Shown piece by piece: positions 1 to 6,576 of a stretch of DNA of 12,821 bases. The DNA lies in the NCBI GenBank assembly GCA_027619655.1, contig JAQCHR010000049.1, positions 1-12,821 of the forward strand, in the 5' to 3' direction. The translations under genes and the position numbers were made by a program. The number at the start of each line of letters is the position of its first letter. The first letter of the stretch is position 1. The DNA comes from Pseudomonadota bacterium. GTDB taxonomy: Bacteria; Pseudomonadota; Alphaproteobacteria; UBA8366; GCA-2717185. The notes under the pieces were generated by a model that was not told where the DNA came from, made no database searches, and worked only from the letters and a program-made list of their open reading frames with translations.

Positions 1-498
1 CCGGCCAACAACCAGACAATCTGGCCGCTTCAGTGGTGTATTATTGCTCCGGCGTTGACAGAGTTGATCGGCGAACTGAAAAAGGTATTCCAGTGGGTCG
101 GCAGCGACGAAACCTGTTTCCCGATCGATCCGATGCGGTTGCTGCCGGAGGAACAGCGCAAGATCAGGATGCGGCGCGCCGCTCTGCGGACAAAGATGCG
201 CAATGGCTACATCGCGGCGAATGCGGTCCTGAATCTGTATGACAAGAGCTATGACACCTTCGTCGATGAGGACAAGCCGCAGAAATTCATCGATTTCCTG
301 GGCAATGCGGAAAAATCATACCTGAGCCTGGCGGCGCATGTCTCGGTCGCGACGCACGCCGTGAACCTGTGGAACCTGTATGTGAAGCAGCACGGCGCCA
401 GGATGCGCTATGAACAGTTCATCGAGTTGTTTGAAGGCATGAACATGCTGTATGGCGTCGAGGATATCGTCGAACAGAAGGCCTGGGCCACCAGCTGA
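1..498 (+). CDS. Unrecognised protein, 3' part only (5' end outside window)
   Basis: The frame is open from base 1 to the TGA at 496-498, giving 165 residues. A TTG at 55 could be read as a start, but 18 sense codons precede it in frame, so I read this as the tail of a longer gene cut by the window edge. The visible part is soluble-looking and rich in charged residues and Tyr. It has a short hydrophobic stretch near the start (around WCIIAPALTEL), a basic segment (residues about 53-69, KIRMRRAALRTKMRNG) and a helical, acidic C-terminus (FIELFEGMNMLYGVEDIVEQ). I do not recognise a family and propose no function. Its stop lies six bases from the stop of the convergent pmbA-like gene, with no visible terminator between them. 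Confidence 0.7.
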   Translation, partial: PANNQTIWPLQWCIIAPALTELIGELKKVFQWVGSDETCFPIDPMRLLPEEQRKIRMRRAALRTKMRNGYIAANAVLNLYDKSYDTFVDEDKPQKFIDFLGNAEKSYLSLAAHVSVATHAVNLWNLYVKQHGARMRYEQFIELFEGMNMLYGVEDIVEQKAWATS

Positions 499-504
499 CG
501 GCGC

Positions 505-1848
505 CTATTCACCCGCGACGGTCATGCCCTCGACCCGCACGGTCGGCGCGTTCGACCCGTAACGGAAGACCAGGTCACTGGCCGGGGTCAGGTTCAGGAA
601 CATGTCCTTCAGGTTTCCGGCGATGGTCATTTCGCTGACGGGGTAGGCGATTTCGCCCTTTTCGATCCAGTATCCGGCCGCGCCCCGGCTGTAATCGCCG
701 GTCAGGCCGTCAATGCCGAAGCCCATCAGCTCCGTGACATAGAAACCGCTGTCGATATCCGCCATCAATTCGGCGGGCGTCATTGTGCCGGCGGCCATGT
801 AAAGGTTTGTCGTCGATGGCGACGGCGGGCCGGAAACTCCCCTTGCGGCGCGGCCGGTGCTTTCCAGGCCAAGCTGCCGGGCGGCGCGCAGGTCGAGGAT
901 CCAGCTGGTCAGGATACCGCCGTCGATCAGGTTCATGGCCGCGTTCGGCAATCCTTCCGCATCGAACGGCTTCGAGCGCAGGCCCCGGCGGCGGTGCGGG
1001 TCGTCGGTGACAGTGATCCCCTTGGCGAAGATCGCCTTGCCCATCGAATCCTTCAGGAAACTGGTTCCCCGCGCAATCGCCGCGCCATTGATCGCGCTGG
1101 CCAGATGGCCGATCAACCCATGGCTGACCCGCGGGTCGCAGACGACCGGCACCTTTACCGTCGGCCCCTTGCGGGGGTGGAGCCGCTTCACCGCGCGCTC
1201 GCCGGCGGCGCGGCCGACATCCGCCGGGTCGTCCAGGTCGCTGCAGTGGACGGTGCTGGTGAATTCGTAGTCGCGCTCCATCGCCGTGCCTTCGCCGGCG
1301 ATGACCGACACGCCGACACCGTGGCGCGAAATCGCGTAATGGCCCGAAAACCCGTTGGACGACGCCAGCATGACCGAATTGGAACTCCACGATGCCTCGG
1401 CACCCTCGGAATTGGTGACGCCGGGTACCGCGCGGGCGGCGGCCTCTGCCGCCTGGGCCCGGGCGATCAGGTCTTCCGGCGTCGGTTCGGTGGGGTCGAA
1501 CGTGTCCAGGTCCTGTGGGGTCCCCTTGAACAGCTGGTCCGGATCGGCGATCCCGCAATAGGGGTCCTCCGGCACCGCCTTCGCCATGGCGATGGCGCGC
1601 TCCACCAGTTCGTCCAGCATCGCCGTATCCCAGTCATTGGTCGATGCAACGGCCTGCCGCTTGCCGAAAAAGACGCGGACGCCGAGGTCGCGCGCCTCGG
1701 AGCGTTCCAGTTGTTCCGTCTTGCCCAGCCGCTCCGCATGGGACAGCGACGTGCTGTCGACGATCAGGGCGTCGGCCGCATCCGCGCCCTTCGCCCTGGC
1801 GCGGGATAGCAGGCCGTCCAGCATTGAGCGGGCGTTTTCGATATTCAT
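505..1848 (-). CDS. pmbA: TldE/PmbA-family metalloprotease partner protein
   Basis: 447 residues, the usual length for PmbA (TldE). It starts at the ATG at 1848, with GGAG about 9 bases upstream on the minus strand. Recognisable family features are the N-terminal domain with DLGVRVFFGKRQAVASTND (residues about 54-72), the central segment HGLIGHLASAINGAAIARG, and the glycine-rich C-terminal beta region (GFGIDGLTGDYSRGAAGYWIEKGE, then EMTIAGNLKDMF). The HExxxH zinc motif of the partner TldD is absent, which separates TldE/PmbA from TldD. In Escherichia coli the TldD-TldE heterodimer proteolyses unfolded peptides, including the microcin B17 precursor and the antitoxin CcdA; the complex is cytoplasmic. 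No tldD is present in the window, which is common because the two genes are often unlinked. Family assignment is firm; the physiological substrate here is unknown. Confidence 0.93.
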   Translation of the reverse strand: MNIENARSMLDGLLSRARAKGADAADALIVDSTSLSHAERLGKTEQLERSEARDLGVRVFFGKRQAVASTNDWDTAMLDELVERAIAMAKAVPEDPYCGIADPDQLFKGTPQDLDTFDPTEPTPEDLIARAQAAEAAARAVPGVTNSEGAEASWSSNSVMLASSNGFSGHYAISRHGVGVSVIAGEGTAMERDYEFTSTVHCSDLDDPADVGRAAGERAVKRLHPRKGPTVKVPVVCDPRVSHGLIGHLASAINGAAIARGTSFLKDSMGKAIFAKGITVTDDPHRRRGLRSKPFDAEGLPNAAMNLIDGGILTSWILDLRAARQLGLESTGRAARGVSGPPSPSTTNLYMAAGTMTPAELMADIDSGFYVTELMGFGIDGLTGDYSRGAAGYWIEKGEIAYPVSEMTIAGNLKDMFLNLTPASDLVFRYGSNAPTVRVEGMTVAGE

Positions 1849-1944
1849 GGGGCGTTACTCCGGTGCGCGTTGTCAGGCCGAGTTATAGGCGGGCGAGACA
1901 TCCCATACCACCCCGCAACAGGGGCTGGATGGATATACCGGCCC

Positions 1945-1987
1945 AAAAACGGGTAACCCGCTGCCTGAATTCAATCGGGCAGCGGGT
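1945..1987 (-). terminator. Intrinsic terminator of leuA
   Basis: A perfect 10-bp inverted repeat, ACCCGCTGCC at 1956-1965 and GGCAGCGGGT at 1978-1987, encloses a 12-base loop. On the minus strand it starts 26 bases after the leuA stop and is followed, six bases later, by a run of five T (AAAAA at 1945-1949 on the plus strand). Stem, distance from leuA and T-run fit a Rho-independent terminator on the minus strand. It also separates leuA from the co-directional pmbA-like gene, whose own promoter should lie in the remaining 1849-1944 stretch, where I see no convincing boxes. Confidence 0.8.
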
Positions 1988-2013
1988 CCGTATCGGTACA
2001 GGGATCGTTCCGC

Positions 2014-3702
2014 CTATTGTGCGATACCCTTGTCGTGCCGGATTGCCCGGTTTACGGCGCTGGTGACCGCCTTCAGCGACGCGGTAACGATATTGGGGTC
2101 TTCGCCAACGCCGAAGATCGCGCCTTCCGGTGTTTCGATTTCAACATAGGCAACGGCGCGGGCGTCCGCACCGGCGCCGATCGAACGCTCGCGATAGTCG
2201 ATGACGCGAAAATCGACGCCGCAATCATTCGTCAGCGCCTTGACATAGGCATCGATGGGTCCGTTGCCGCTTCCGCTGATTTTCTTCTTGGCGCCGTCCA
2301 CCGTGATTGTCGCGGTGAGTTTCCGGTTTTCGGTCGCATGGGCGCCCGGAACGGTGCGGTGGTCAAAAAACTCGAACGGTGTCTTCGCGTCCAGGTATTC
2401 GGTCTGGAAGGCGTCCCAGATATCCTTCGACATGATTTCATCGCCCGATGTATCGGTAATCTTCTGAACGACCTGGCTAAATTCGATCTGCAGCCGCCGC
2501 GGCAGTTCGAATCCGTAATCCTGCTCCAGGATATAGGCGACGCCGCCCTTGCCGGACTGGCTGTTGATGCGAATGACCGCCTCATAGGTGCTGCCGACAT
2601 CCTGCGGGTCGATCGGCAGGTAGGGGACTTCCCATAACCCGCTGTTGCTTTCCTTGATCGACGTCATGCCCTTCTTGATCGCGTCCTGGTGCGACCCGGA
2701 AAACGCGGTGAAGACCAGTTCGCCAGCCCAGGGATGACGCGGATGCACCGGCAACTGGTTGCAATGCTCCGCGACCCGGACGAGGCTGTTCAGGTCCGAC
2801 ATATCCAGTTCCGGATCAACCCCTTGCGAGAACAGGTTCATGCCCAGCGCGATGATATCGACATTGCCGGTGCGCTCGCCATTGCCGAACAGCGTGCCCT
2901 CGACCCGGTCGGCGCCCGCCATGACGCCCAGCTCCGCCGCGGCGATGCCGGTGCCCCGGTCGTTATGCGGGTGCAGGCTGAGTTCGACACAGTCCCGGTT
3001 CTTGATATTGCGGTGGAACCATTCGATCTGGTCCGCATAGATATTGGGCGTGGACATTTCCACCGTTGCCGGCAGGTTCAGGATGATCCGCTTTTCCGGC
3101 GTCGGTTCGTAGACATCCATCACCGCTTCGCAGACTTCGACGGCGTAATCCATTTCCGTGCCGGTAAAGCTCTCCGGAGAATATTCGTAGACGATCTCCG
3201 TATCGGTCTGCGCGGCAAGTTCCTTGATCAGCTCCGCGCCATCCGTGGCGATCTTGGTGATGCCGGCCTTGTCCAGCCCGAACACGACCCGGCGCTGCAG
3301 GGTGGATGTGGAATTGTACAGATGCACGATGGCCCGCTTCGCGCCTTCGATGGATTCGAAGGTCCGGCGGATCAGTTCCGCGCGCGCCTGGGTCAATACC
3401 TGGATGGTCACGTCGTCGGGGATCAGGTTTTCATCGACCAGGACGCGGACGAAGTCGAAATCCGTCTGCGACGCGGCCGGAAAGCCGACCTCGATTTCCT
3501 TGAAGCCCATATCCACCAGGGTGAGGAACATGCGGCGCTTGCGTTCGCTGTCCATCGGCGAAATCAGCGCCTGGTTGCCGTCGCGCAGATCGACGCTGCA
3601 CCATTTCGGCGCCTTGGTGATCGTGCGGTTCGGCCATTGTCGATCGGGCAATTTGATCGGCTGGAACGGCTGGTACTTCTGGAAGGGCATCTTGCTGATC
3701 AT
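2014..3702 (-). CDS. leuA: 2-isopropylmalate synthase, long (actinobacterial/fungal-like) form
   Basis: 562 residues. It catalyses the first committed step of leucine synthesis: 3-methyl-2-oxobutanoate plus acetyl-CoA gives 2-isopropylmalate. The start at 3702 is chosen because GGAGA (3709-3713) sits six bases upstream; Met5 has no such site. The N-terminal TIM-barrel domain has the HMGL-like signature DLRDGNQAL (R40, D41), the metal-binding LHPHNDRG (H244, H246) and FGNGERTGNVD near 272-282. A linker region follows, then a C-terminal LeuA regulatory domain from about residue 430, where the family binds feedback leucine. The sequence resembles the long LeuA class of Mycobacterium tuberculosis (DFDFVR, LPATVEM, HPHNDRGT blocks) rather than the shorter E. 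coli enzyme. It is preceded by a long leader with features of leucine attenuation, followed by a terminator, and is probably transcribed alone; leuB, leuC and leuD are not in the window. Confidence 0.96.
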   Translation of the reverse strand: MISKMPFQKYQPFQPIKLPDRQWPNRTITKAPKWCSVDLRDGNQALISPMDSERKRRMFLTLVDMGFKEIEVGFPAASQTDFDFVRVLVDENLIPDDVTIQVLTQARAELIRRTFESIEGAKRAIVHLYNSTSTLQRRVVFGLDKAGITKIATDGAELIKELAAQTDTEIVYEYSPESFTGTEMDYAVEVCEAVMDVYEPTPEKRIILNLPATVEMSTPNIYADQIEWFHRNIKNRDCVELSLHPHNDRGTGIAAAELGVMAGADRVEGTLFGNGERTGNVDIIALGMNLFSQGVDPELDMSDLNSLVRVAEHCNQLPVHPRHPWAGELVFTAFSGSHQDAIKKGMTSIKESNSGLWEVPYLPIDPQDVGSTYEAVIRINSQSGKGGVAYILEQDYGFELPRRLQIEFSQVVQKITDTSGDEIMSKDIWDAFQTEYLDAKTPFEFFDHRTVPGAHATENRKLTATITVDGAKKKISGSGNGPIDAYVKALTNDCGVDFRVIDYRERSIGAGADARAVAYVEIETPEGAIFGVGEDPNIVTASLKAVTSAVNRAIRHDKGIAQ

Positions 3703-3840
3703 CTGTCTTCTCCACGTAGCGCGCAGCCACCTGATCGGGGCGCGGCTTTTGGTCCGGTAATGTCAATATTAGCGGCGTCGATACAACCGCCGGGCGCCGC
3801 TCAGCTCCGGCGGCCGCGGATAAGTCGTGACAGCGACCAC

Positions 3841-3899
3841 GCAAAAAAGACACGCGGGACAGCGGAATCAGATATCTGGATCGTCATGATTCGGTCTTT
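3841..3899 (-). terminator. Candidate attenuator terminator in the leuA leader
   Basis: On the minus strand, AAAGAC (3894-3899) can pair with GTCTTT (3846-3851), and inside this a perfect GAATCA/TGATTC stem (3887-3892 with 3865-3870) can form. Six consecutive T (3843-3848) end the structure. It begins about 45 bases after the stop of the putative leader peptide, which fits an attenuator. The outer and inner stems are separated by 14 unpaired bases on one side, so the fold is not a textbook terminator and the call is tentative. Between this element and leuA lies a further GC-rich hairpin (CCGCCGG at 3787-3793 with CCGGCGG at 3807-3813) without a T-run. Confidence 0.35.
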
Positions 3900-3933
3900 C
3901 AACAGCGTAAGCGAAAACGCAAATACAGCAGTG

Positions 3934-3957
3934 CCCGGCGCGCATCAGGCGGCCGGG
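3934..3957 (-). promoter_or_regulatory. Leader hairpin spanning the leader-peptide stop codon
   Basis: A perfect 6-bp GC-only stem, CCCGGC at 3934-3939 with GCCGGG at 3952-3957, has a 12-base loop that contains the stop codon of the putative leader peptide (3945-3947). A ribosome that reaches the stop would melt or cover this stem; one stalled at the upstream Leu codons might leave it free. That is the behaviour expected of a regulatory segment in an attenuator, but alternative pairings were only judged by eye. Confidence 0.4.
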
Positions 3958-4004
3958 TGTATAAGTCGCAGTAGCTGCGATCCCTGTGTTGACGTCGTAA
4001 CCAT
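3945..4004 (-). CDS. Putative leucine leader peptide upstream of leuA
   Basis: A 19-residue ORF, MVTTSTQGSQLLRLIHPAA, lies in the leuA leader. Its ATG (4004) sits exactly seven bases after the -10 box TATTTT, so the transcript would begin at the ATG itself and the ORF would be leaderless. Residues 11-14 are encoded CTA-CTG-CGA-CTT: three Leu codons in four, two of them (CTA, CTT) of types little used in GC-rich genomes. A perfect TCGCAG-CTA-CTGCGA hairpin (3966-3980) overlies these codons. Leader peptides rich in the regulated amino acid control biosynthetic operons by ribosome stalling, and leaderless ones are known for trp in Sinorhizobium. The Leu run is shorter than in classical leuL, so this is a good candidate but not certain. 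A second Leu-rich run (CTG, CTG, TTG, TTA; about 3907-3935) follows in another frame without a start codon. Confidence 0.55.
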   Translation of the reverse strand: MVTTSTQGSQLLRLIHPAA

Positions 4005-4015
4005 GCGGATAAAAT
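3989..4015 (+). promoter_or_regulatory. Possible divergent promoter overlapping the leuA promoter
   Basis: On the plus strand TTGACG (3989-3994, five of six) and TAAAAT (4010-4015, five of six) are separated by 15 bases, which is short of the optimal 17. The AT-rich core 4009-4016 thus serves as a -10-like element on both strands. If active, it would transcribe toward the alpha/beta hydrolase gene with a leader of about 145 nt. No better plus-strand promoter is visible before 4166. Confidence 0.3.
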
Positions 4016-4039
4016 AGGCATTTCGGGTGCTTCGGTCAA
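4011..4039 (-). promoter_or_regulatory. Sigma70-type promoter for the leuA leader transcript
   Basis: On the minus strand a -35 box TTGACC (4034-4039, five of six matches to consensus) is followed by a 17-base spacer and a -10 box TATTTT (4011-4016, four of six). The predicted +1 is base 4004, the A of the leader-peptide ATG, giving a leader of about 302 nt before leuA. Spacing is ideal and it is the best promoter-like sequence I found in the window. Confidence 0.6.
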
Positions 4040-4098
4040 GGTTGCGCAGACCATGTGCCGGTTCATGTTCTGCGTGACGGCGCCAGCGACGGCGTATA

Positions 4099-4116
4099 TG
4101 AAGAAGGCCTTCTTCA
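4099..4116. repeat. 18-bp perfect palindrome in the divergent intergenic region
   Basis: TGAAGAAGGCCTTCTTCA is identical to its reverse complement over all 18 bases. It lies 60 bases upstream of the leuA -35 box and 50 bases upstream of the alpha/beta hydrolase start. It could be the operator of a dimeric regulator or, since there is no central spacer, a chance feature of a small reading frame (MKKAFF...). I saw no second copy in the window. Confidence 0.5.
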
Positions 4117-4165
4117 AAACAGTCGCGGCGCCGTGCCGCCACGTTGAGCCAGTGCGAGTACCTCC

Positions 4166-4975
4166 ATGCCCACATTTCTGCTGAATGGCGCCACGGTCAA
4201 TTACGGCGACGAGGGATCGGACGATGCCCTCGTCCTGCTGCACGCGGCGGGCAGTTCCGGCGCGCAATGGCGGGGGATGCTGCCGCATCTGACGGCGAAA
4301 TACCGGGTGATCACGCCGGACCTGTATGGCCATGGCAAGACCGATTTCTGGGCGGACCCGGATACGCTGACCCATGAAGACCAGGCGGCGCTGCTGCAGG
4401 CGGTAATGGCGGATGCGGGAATCGACCGCTGCGACATGGTCGGCCATTCCTATGGCGGCGCAACGGCGCTGCGCTACATTCTGCAGCATCCCGGCGTGGT
4501 ACAGCGTTTCGTTATCATCGAGCCGATGCTGCTGAACCTGCTGGTCGATGCGGGCGAGGAGGAAGTGCTCGCCGATCTGTACAAGATGTCGAAGGGCTTC
4601 CTGTCCAGCGTTGAGACCCATGGCCCCGAATATGCCTGGAAGGAATTTCTCGATTTCCGCAACGGGCCGGGAAGCTGGGAAGGTTATTCGGAGCGCACCC
4701 GCGCCAATTTCCTGCAAAAAACGCAGGGCCATATTGCCAATCTGAAGGCCAACATGAAGAATCGGACACCGGCCACGGAGCTGGCGACAATCACGGTGCC
4801 GACGCTGGCGATCAAGAGCGAGCAGGCGACCTCATTCGACGGGCGGATGGTCGAAATCGTTGCCGAATCCCTGTCGGACTGCGAACTGGTCACCGTACCG
4901 GACACGGCGCATATGCTGCCGCTGACCCATCCGGACCTCGTCGCCGAGCTCGTCCTGAAACATCTGGCGGGTTAA
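4166..4975 (+). CDS. Alpha/beta-fold hydrolase
   Basis: 269 residues, a typical single-domain alpha/beta hydrolase of unknown substrate. Visible family features are the oxyanion-region HAAGSSGAQW (residues 26-35), DLYGHGKTD (52-60), the nucleophile elbow GHSYGG with Ser95 at 93-98, and a C-terminal catalytic His in DTAHMLPLTHPD (His249). The acid is unclear: E219 in the usual place after strand 7, or E119 (IIEP) after strand 6, as in some haloalkane dehalogenases. No signal peptide or membrane segment, so probably cytoplasmic. The ATG at 4166 has no strong ribosome site (GCGAG about 9 bases upstream). The preceding 463-bp gap is shared with the divergent leuA. Its stop is one base from that of the convergent carboxylesterase gene. 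It may belong to the same catabolic neighbourhood, but its separate orientation leaves that open. Confidence 0.88.
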   Translation: MPTFLLNGATVNYGDEGSDDALVLLHAAGSSGAQWRGMLPHLTAKYRVITPDLYGHGKTDFWADPDTLTHEDQAALLQAVMADAGIDRCDMVGHSYGGATALRYILQHPGVVQRFVIIEPMLLNLLVDAGEEEVLADLYKMSKGFLSSVETHGPEYAWKEFLDFRNGPGSWEGYSERTRANFLQKTQGHIANLKANMKNRTPATELATITVPTLAIKSEQATSFDGRMVEIVAESLSDCELVTVPDTAHMLPLTHPDLVAELVLKHLAG

Positions 4976-4976
4976 C

Positions 4977-6566
4977 CTAATTACCCTTCGGCATCGGCCA
5001 TTGCCTGTCCGACACGAAGGGCGGGCACTTGTTGATGGCCTTCAGGTCTTCAGGCTTGAAGTCGCGCTCAATCCGGCAGTTGTCGTCGAACACCATGGCC
5101 GGCCGGGTTGCCGCCGACCATGCATCCCAGTGTGGCAAGCCGGCATGGTTGGGGTTGCCGCTGCGGGCGAAGGCGATCCAGGCGCCCATGGTTTTGCGGG
5201 TCAGCGCATCCTGGCGCGGGCCGGTTCCGGTGAACGGTTCCGCGGCCCGCGTGGTGCCGAAGACGAACGGGATGCACATCGTGTGCGGCGATTTAAGCGA
5301 TCCGCCCCGCGCCGGCACCTTCCAGGTAAATTCGTAGAGCCAGACGGGCGCCCTGCCGCGTGCGGCCTTGCGGTTCGCCGCCTCGACCGTGTTGCGGCGG
5401 TACATGTGGTCGCTGCACAGCACATTGTAGAGATCGCGGGCAGAAATGCCGTCGCGCCGGGTGCGGTAGTCGGCGATCAGCGTGGCGGCGGCCCCGTCGT
5501 CGACACCCATGAAGCGTTTCACGGCAGCTTGAAGCTGTTCTTCCGTCATGGGCAGGGATTTCGGGTCGGCGGTGACGTCATAGAACGACCGCTCCGTCTC
5601 GCAACTGCCGATCAGCAGCGGGATATCGTCGGCAAAGCCCGGCTCCAGCGGGTCAAAGGGGTCGCTGCGGATCAGGTTGCCGTCGACGACCGGCCGGAAA
5701 CTGTCATTGCCGCCGCAGGCTGCGACGGCCTTTTTATAGGCCGCCAGCAGACTGTCCGCCGGTACCTGCTGCAGCGGCGCCGGGTCGCCTGCCGGGATGC
5801 CGAGCGCGTCAAACAGGCAATGCGCCGCATGTCCAGCCGTCTGCATGGTCGACAGGCGCAGATGCGACGACGAGCTTTGCATGATGGCCTTGTGGAACAG
5901 CCCCTTTGCGATGGGCATGGTCATCAGCACCGCCACCTTCGAGCCGCCACCGGACTGGCCGAAGATCGTGACATTGCCCGCGTCGCCGCCAAACGCCGAT
6001 GCGTTGTCCCGCACCCAGCGCAGCGCCGCCACCATGTCCAGCATGCCCGCGTTGCCGGCGCTGGCGAAGCGGCTGTCGCCCCGGTCGCCGAGATACGTAT
6101 ATCCGAAGGTATTCAGCCGGTGGTTCACGGTCACCACGACCACGTCACCGGTCTTCGCCAGGTTGGTGCCGTCGATCCCGGCGGCACTGCCGCCGCCATA
6201 GGCATAGGCGCCGCCATGCAGATAGACCATGACCAGGCGGTTGCCGCCATCGTTCAGGCCCGGCGTGAAGACGTTGAGGACGAGGCAGTCCTCGCCGGTG
6301 GGTTCCGTCGGCCGGATCCATTCGATTTCCGGCGCCCGGTCGCGATTGTCCTGCGGCGCCTGGTGGCCATAACCCAGCGCATCGCGCGTGCCGCGCCACG
6401 TTGGCGGCGGGGCGGGCGGCATGAAGCGGTTGCCGGCGGCGGTTGTCGCGCCGTAGGGCACGCCCTTGAAACTGAAGATGCCGTCCTTGCGCGCGCCGCG
6501 CAGGCGGCCCTGGGCCGTTTCCGCGGTGGCGGTTTCGGCAATGGCGTCGTCGGTCATCGTGTCCAT
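4977..6566 (-). CDS. Type-B carboxylesterase (PnbA-like)
   Basis: 529 residues, the normal length for type-B carboxylesterases, which hydrolyse carboxylic esters with a Ser-Glu-His triad. The frame stays open 82 codons further upstream, but that part lies inside the dioxygenase gene and has arginine/serine-rich out-of-frame composition. The ATG at 6566 has GAGGA upstream, and the family-like sequence begins with it. Motifs in order: FSFKGVPYG (31-39), EDCLVLNVFTPG (92-103, the family's second signature), oxyanion HGGAY (117-121), nucleophile elbow GQSGGG with Ser205 (the common form is GESAGG), acid probably E325 in IGSCETERSF, and His428 in SPHTMCIPFVFG. No signal peptide, so probably cytoplasmic. 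It starts 10 bases after the dioxygenase stop, so the two are very likely co-transcribed. The substrate cannot be read from sequence. Confidence 0.92.
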   Translation of the reverse strand: MDTMTDDAIAETATAETAQGRLRGARKDGIFSFKGVPYGATTAAGNRFMPPAPPPTWRGTRDALGYGHQAPQDNRDRAPEIEWIRPTEPTGEDCLVLNVFTPGLNDGGNRLVMVYLHGGAYAYGGGSAAGIDGTNLAKTGDVVVVTVNHRLNTFGYTYLGDRGDSRFASAGNAGMLDMVAALRWVRDNASAFGGDAGNVTIFGQSGGGSKVAVLMTMPIAKGLFHKAIMQSSSSHLRLSTMQTAGHAAHCLFDALGIPAGDPAPLQQVPADSLLAAYKKAVAACGGNDSFRPVVDGNLIRSDPFDPLEPGFADDIPLLIGSCETERSFYDVTADPKSLPMTEEQLQAAVKRFMGVDDGAAATLIADYRTRRDGISARDLYNVLCSDHMYRRNTVEAANRKAARGRAPVWLYEFTWKVPARGGSLKSPHTMCIPFVFGTTRAAEPFTGTGPRQDALTRKTMGAWIAFARSGNPNHAGLPHWDAWSAATRPAMVFDDNCRIERDFKPEDLKAINKCPPFVSDRQWPMPKGN

Positions 6567-6576
6567 GGGATAATCC

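Noticed and set aside
994..1809. 271-codon plus-strand frame antisense to the pmbA-like gene
   Set aside because: A shadow frame rich in Arg and Gly; the opposite strand encodes a complete PmbA-family protein.
3801..3887. 28-codon minus-strand ORF (MTIQISDSAVPR...) between the leader peptide and leuA
   Set aside because: No ribosome site, it overlaps the candidate terminator and GC-rich hairpins, and it has no recognisable family; coding status cannot be supported.
2689..4017. Long plus-strand open frame (442 codons) antisense to leuA
   Set aside because: It mirrors the leuA coding strand, with Arg/Asp/His-rich composition typical of antisense frames in GC-rich DNA, and has no family match.
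4098..4184. Short plus-strand ORF starting MKKAFFKTVAAP, resembling the start of a signal peptide
   Set aside because: It has no ribosome site, turns Pro/Cys/His-rich, and stops after 28 codons inside the hydrolase gene; its start is simply the palindrome.
3899..4732. 277-codon minus-strand frame running from inside the hydrolase gene into the leuA leader
   Set aside because: Most of it is antisense to the well-supported hydrolase. Only its Leu-rich tail is of interest and is reported separately.
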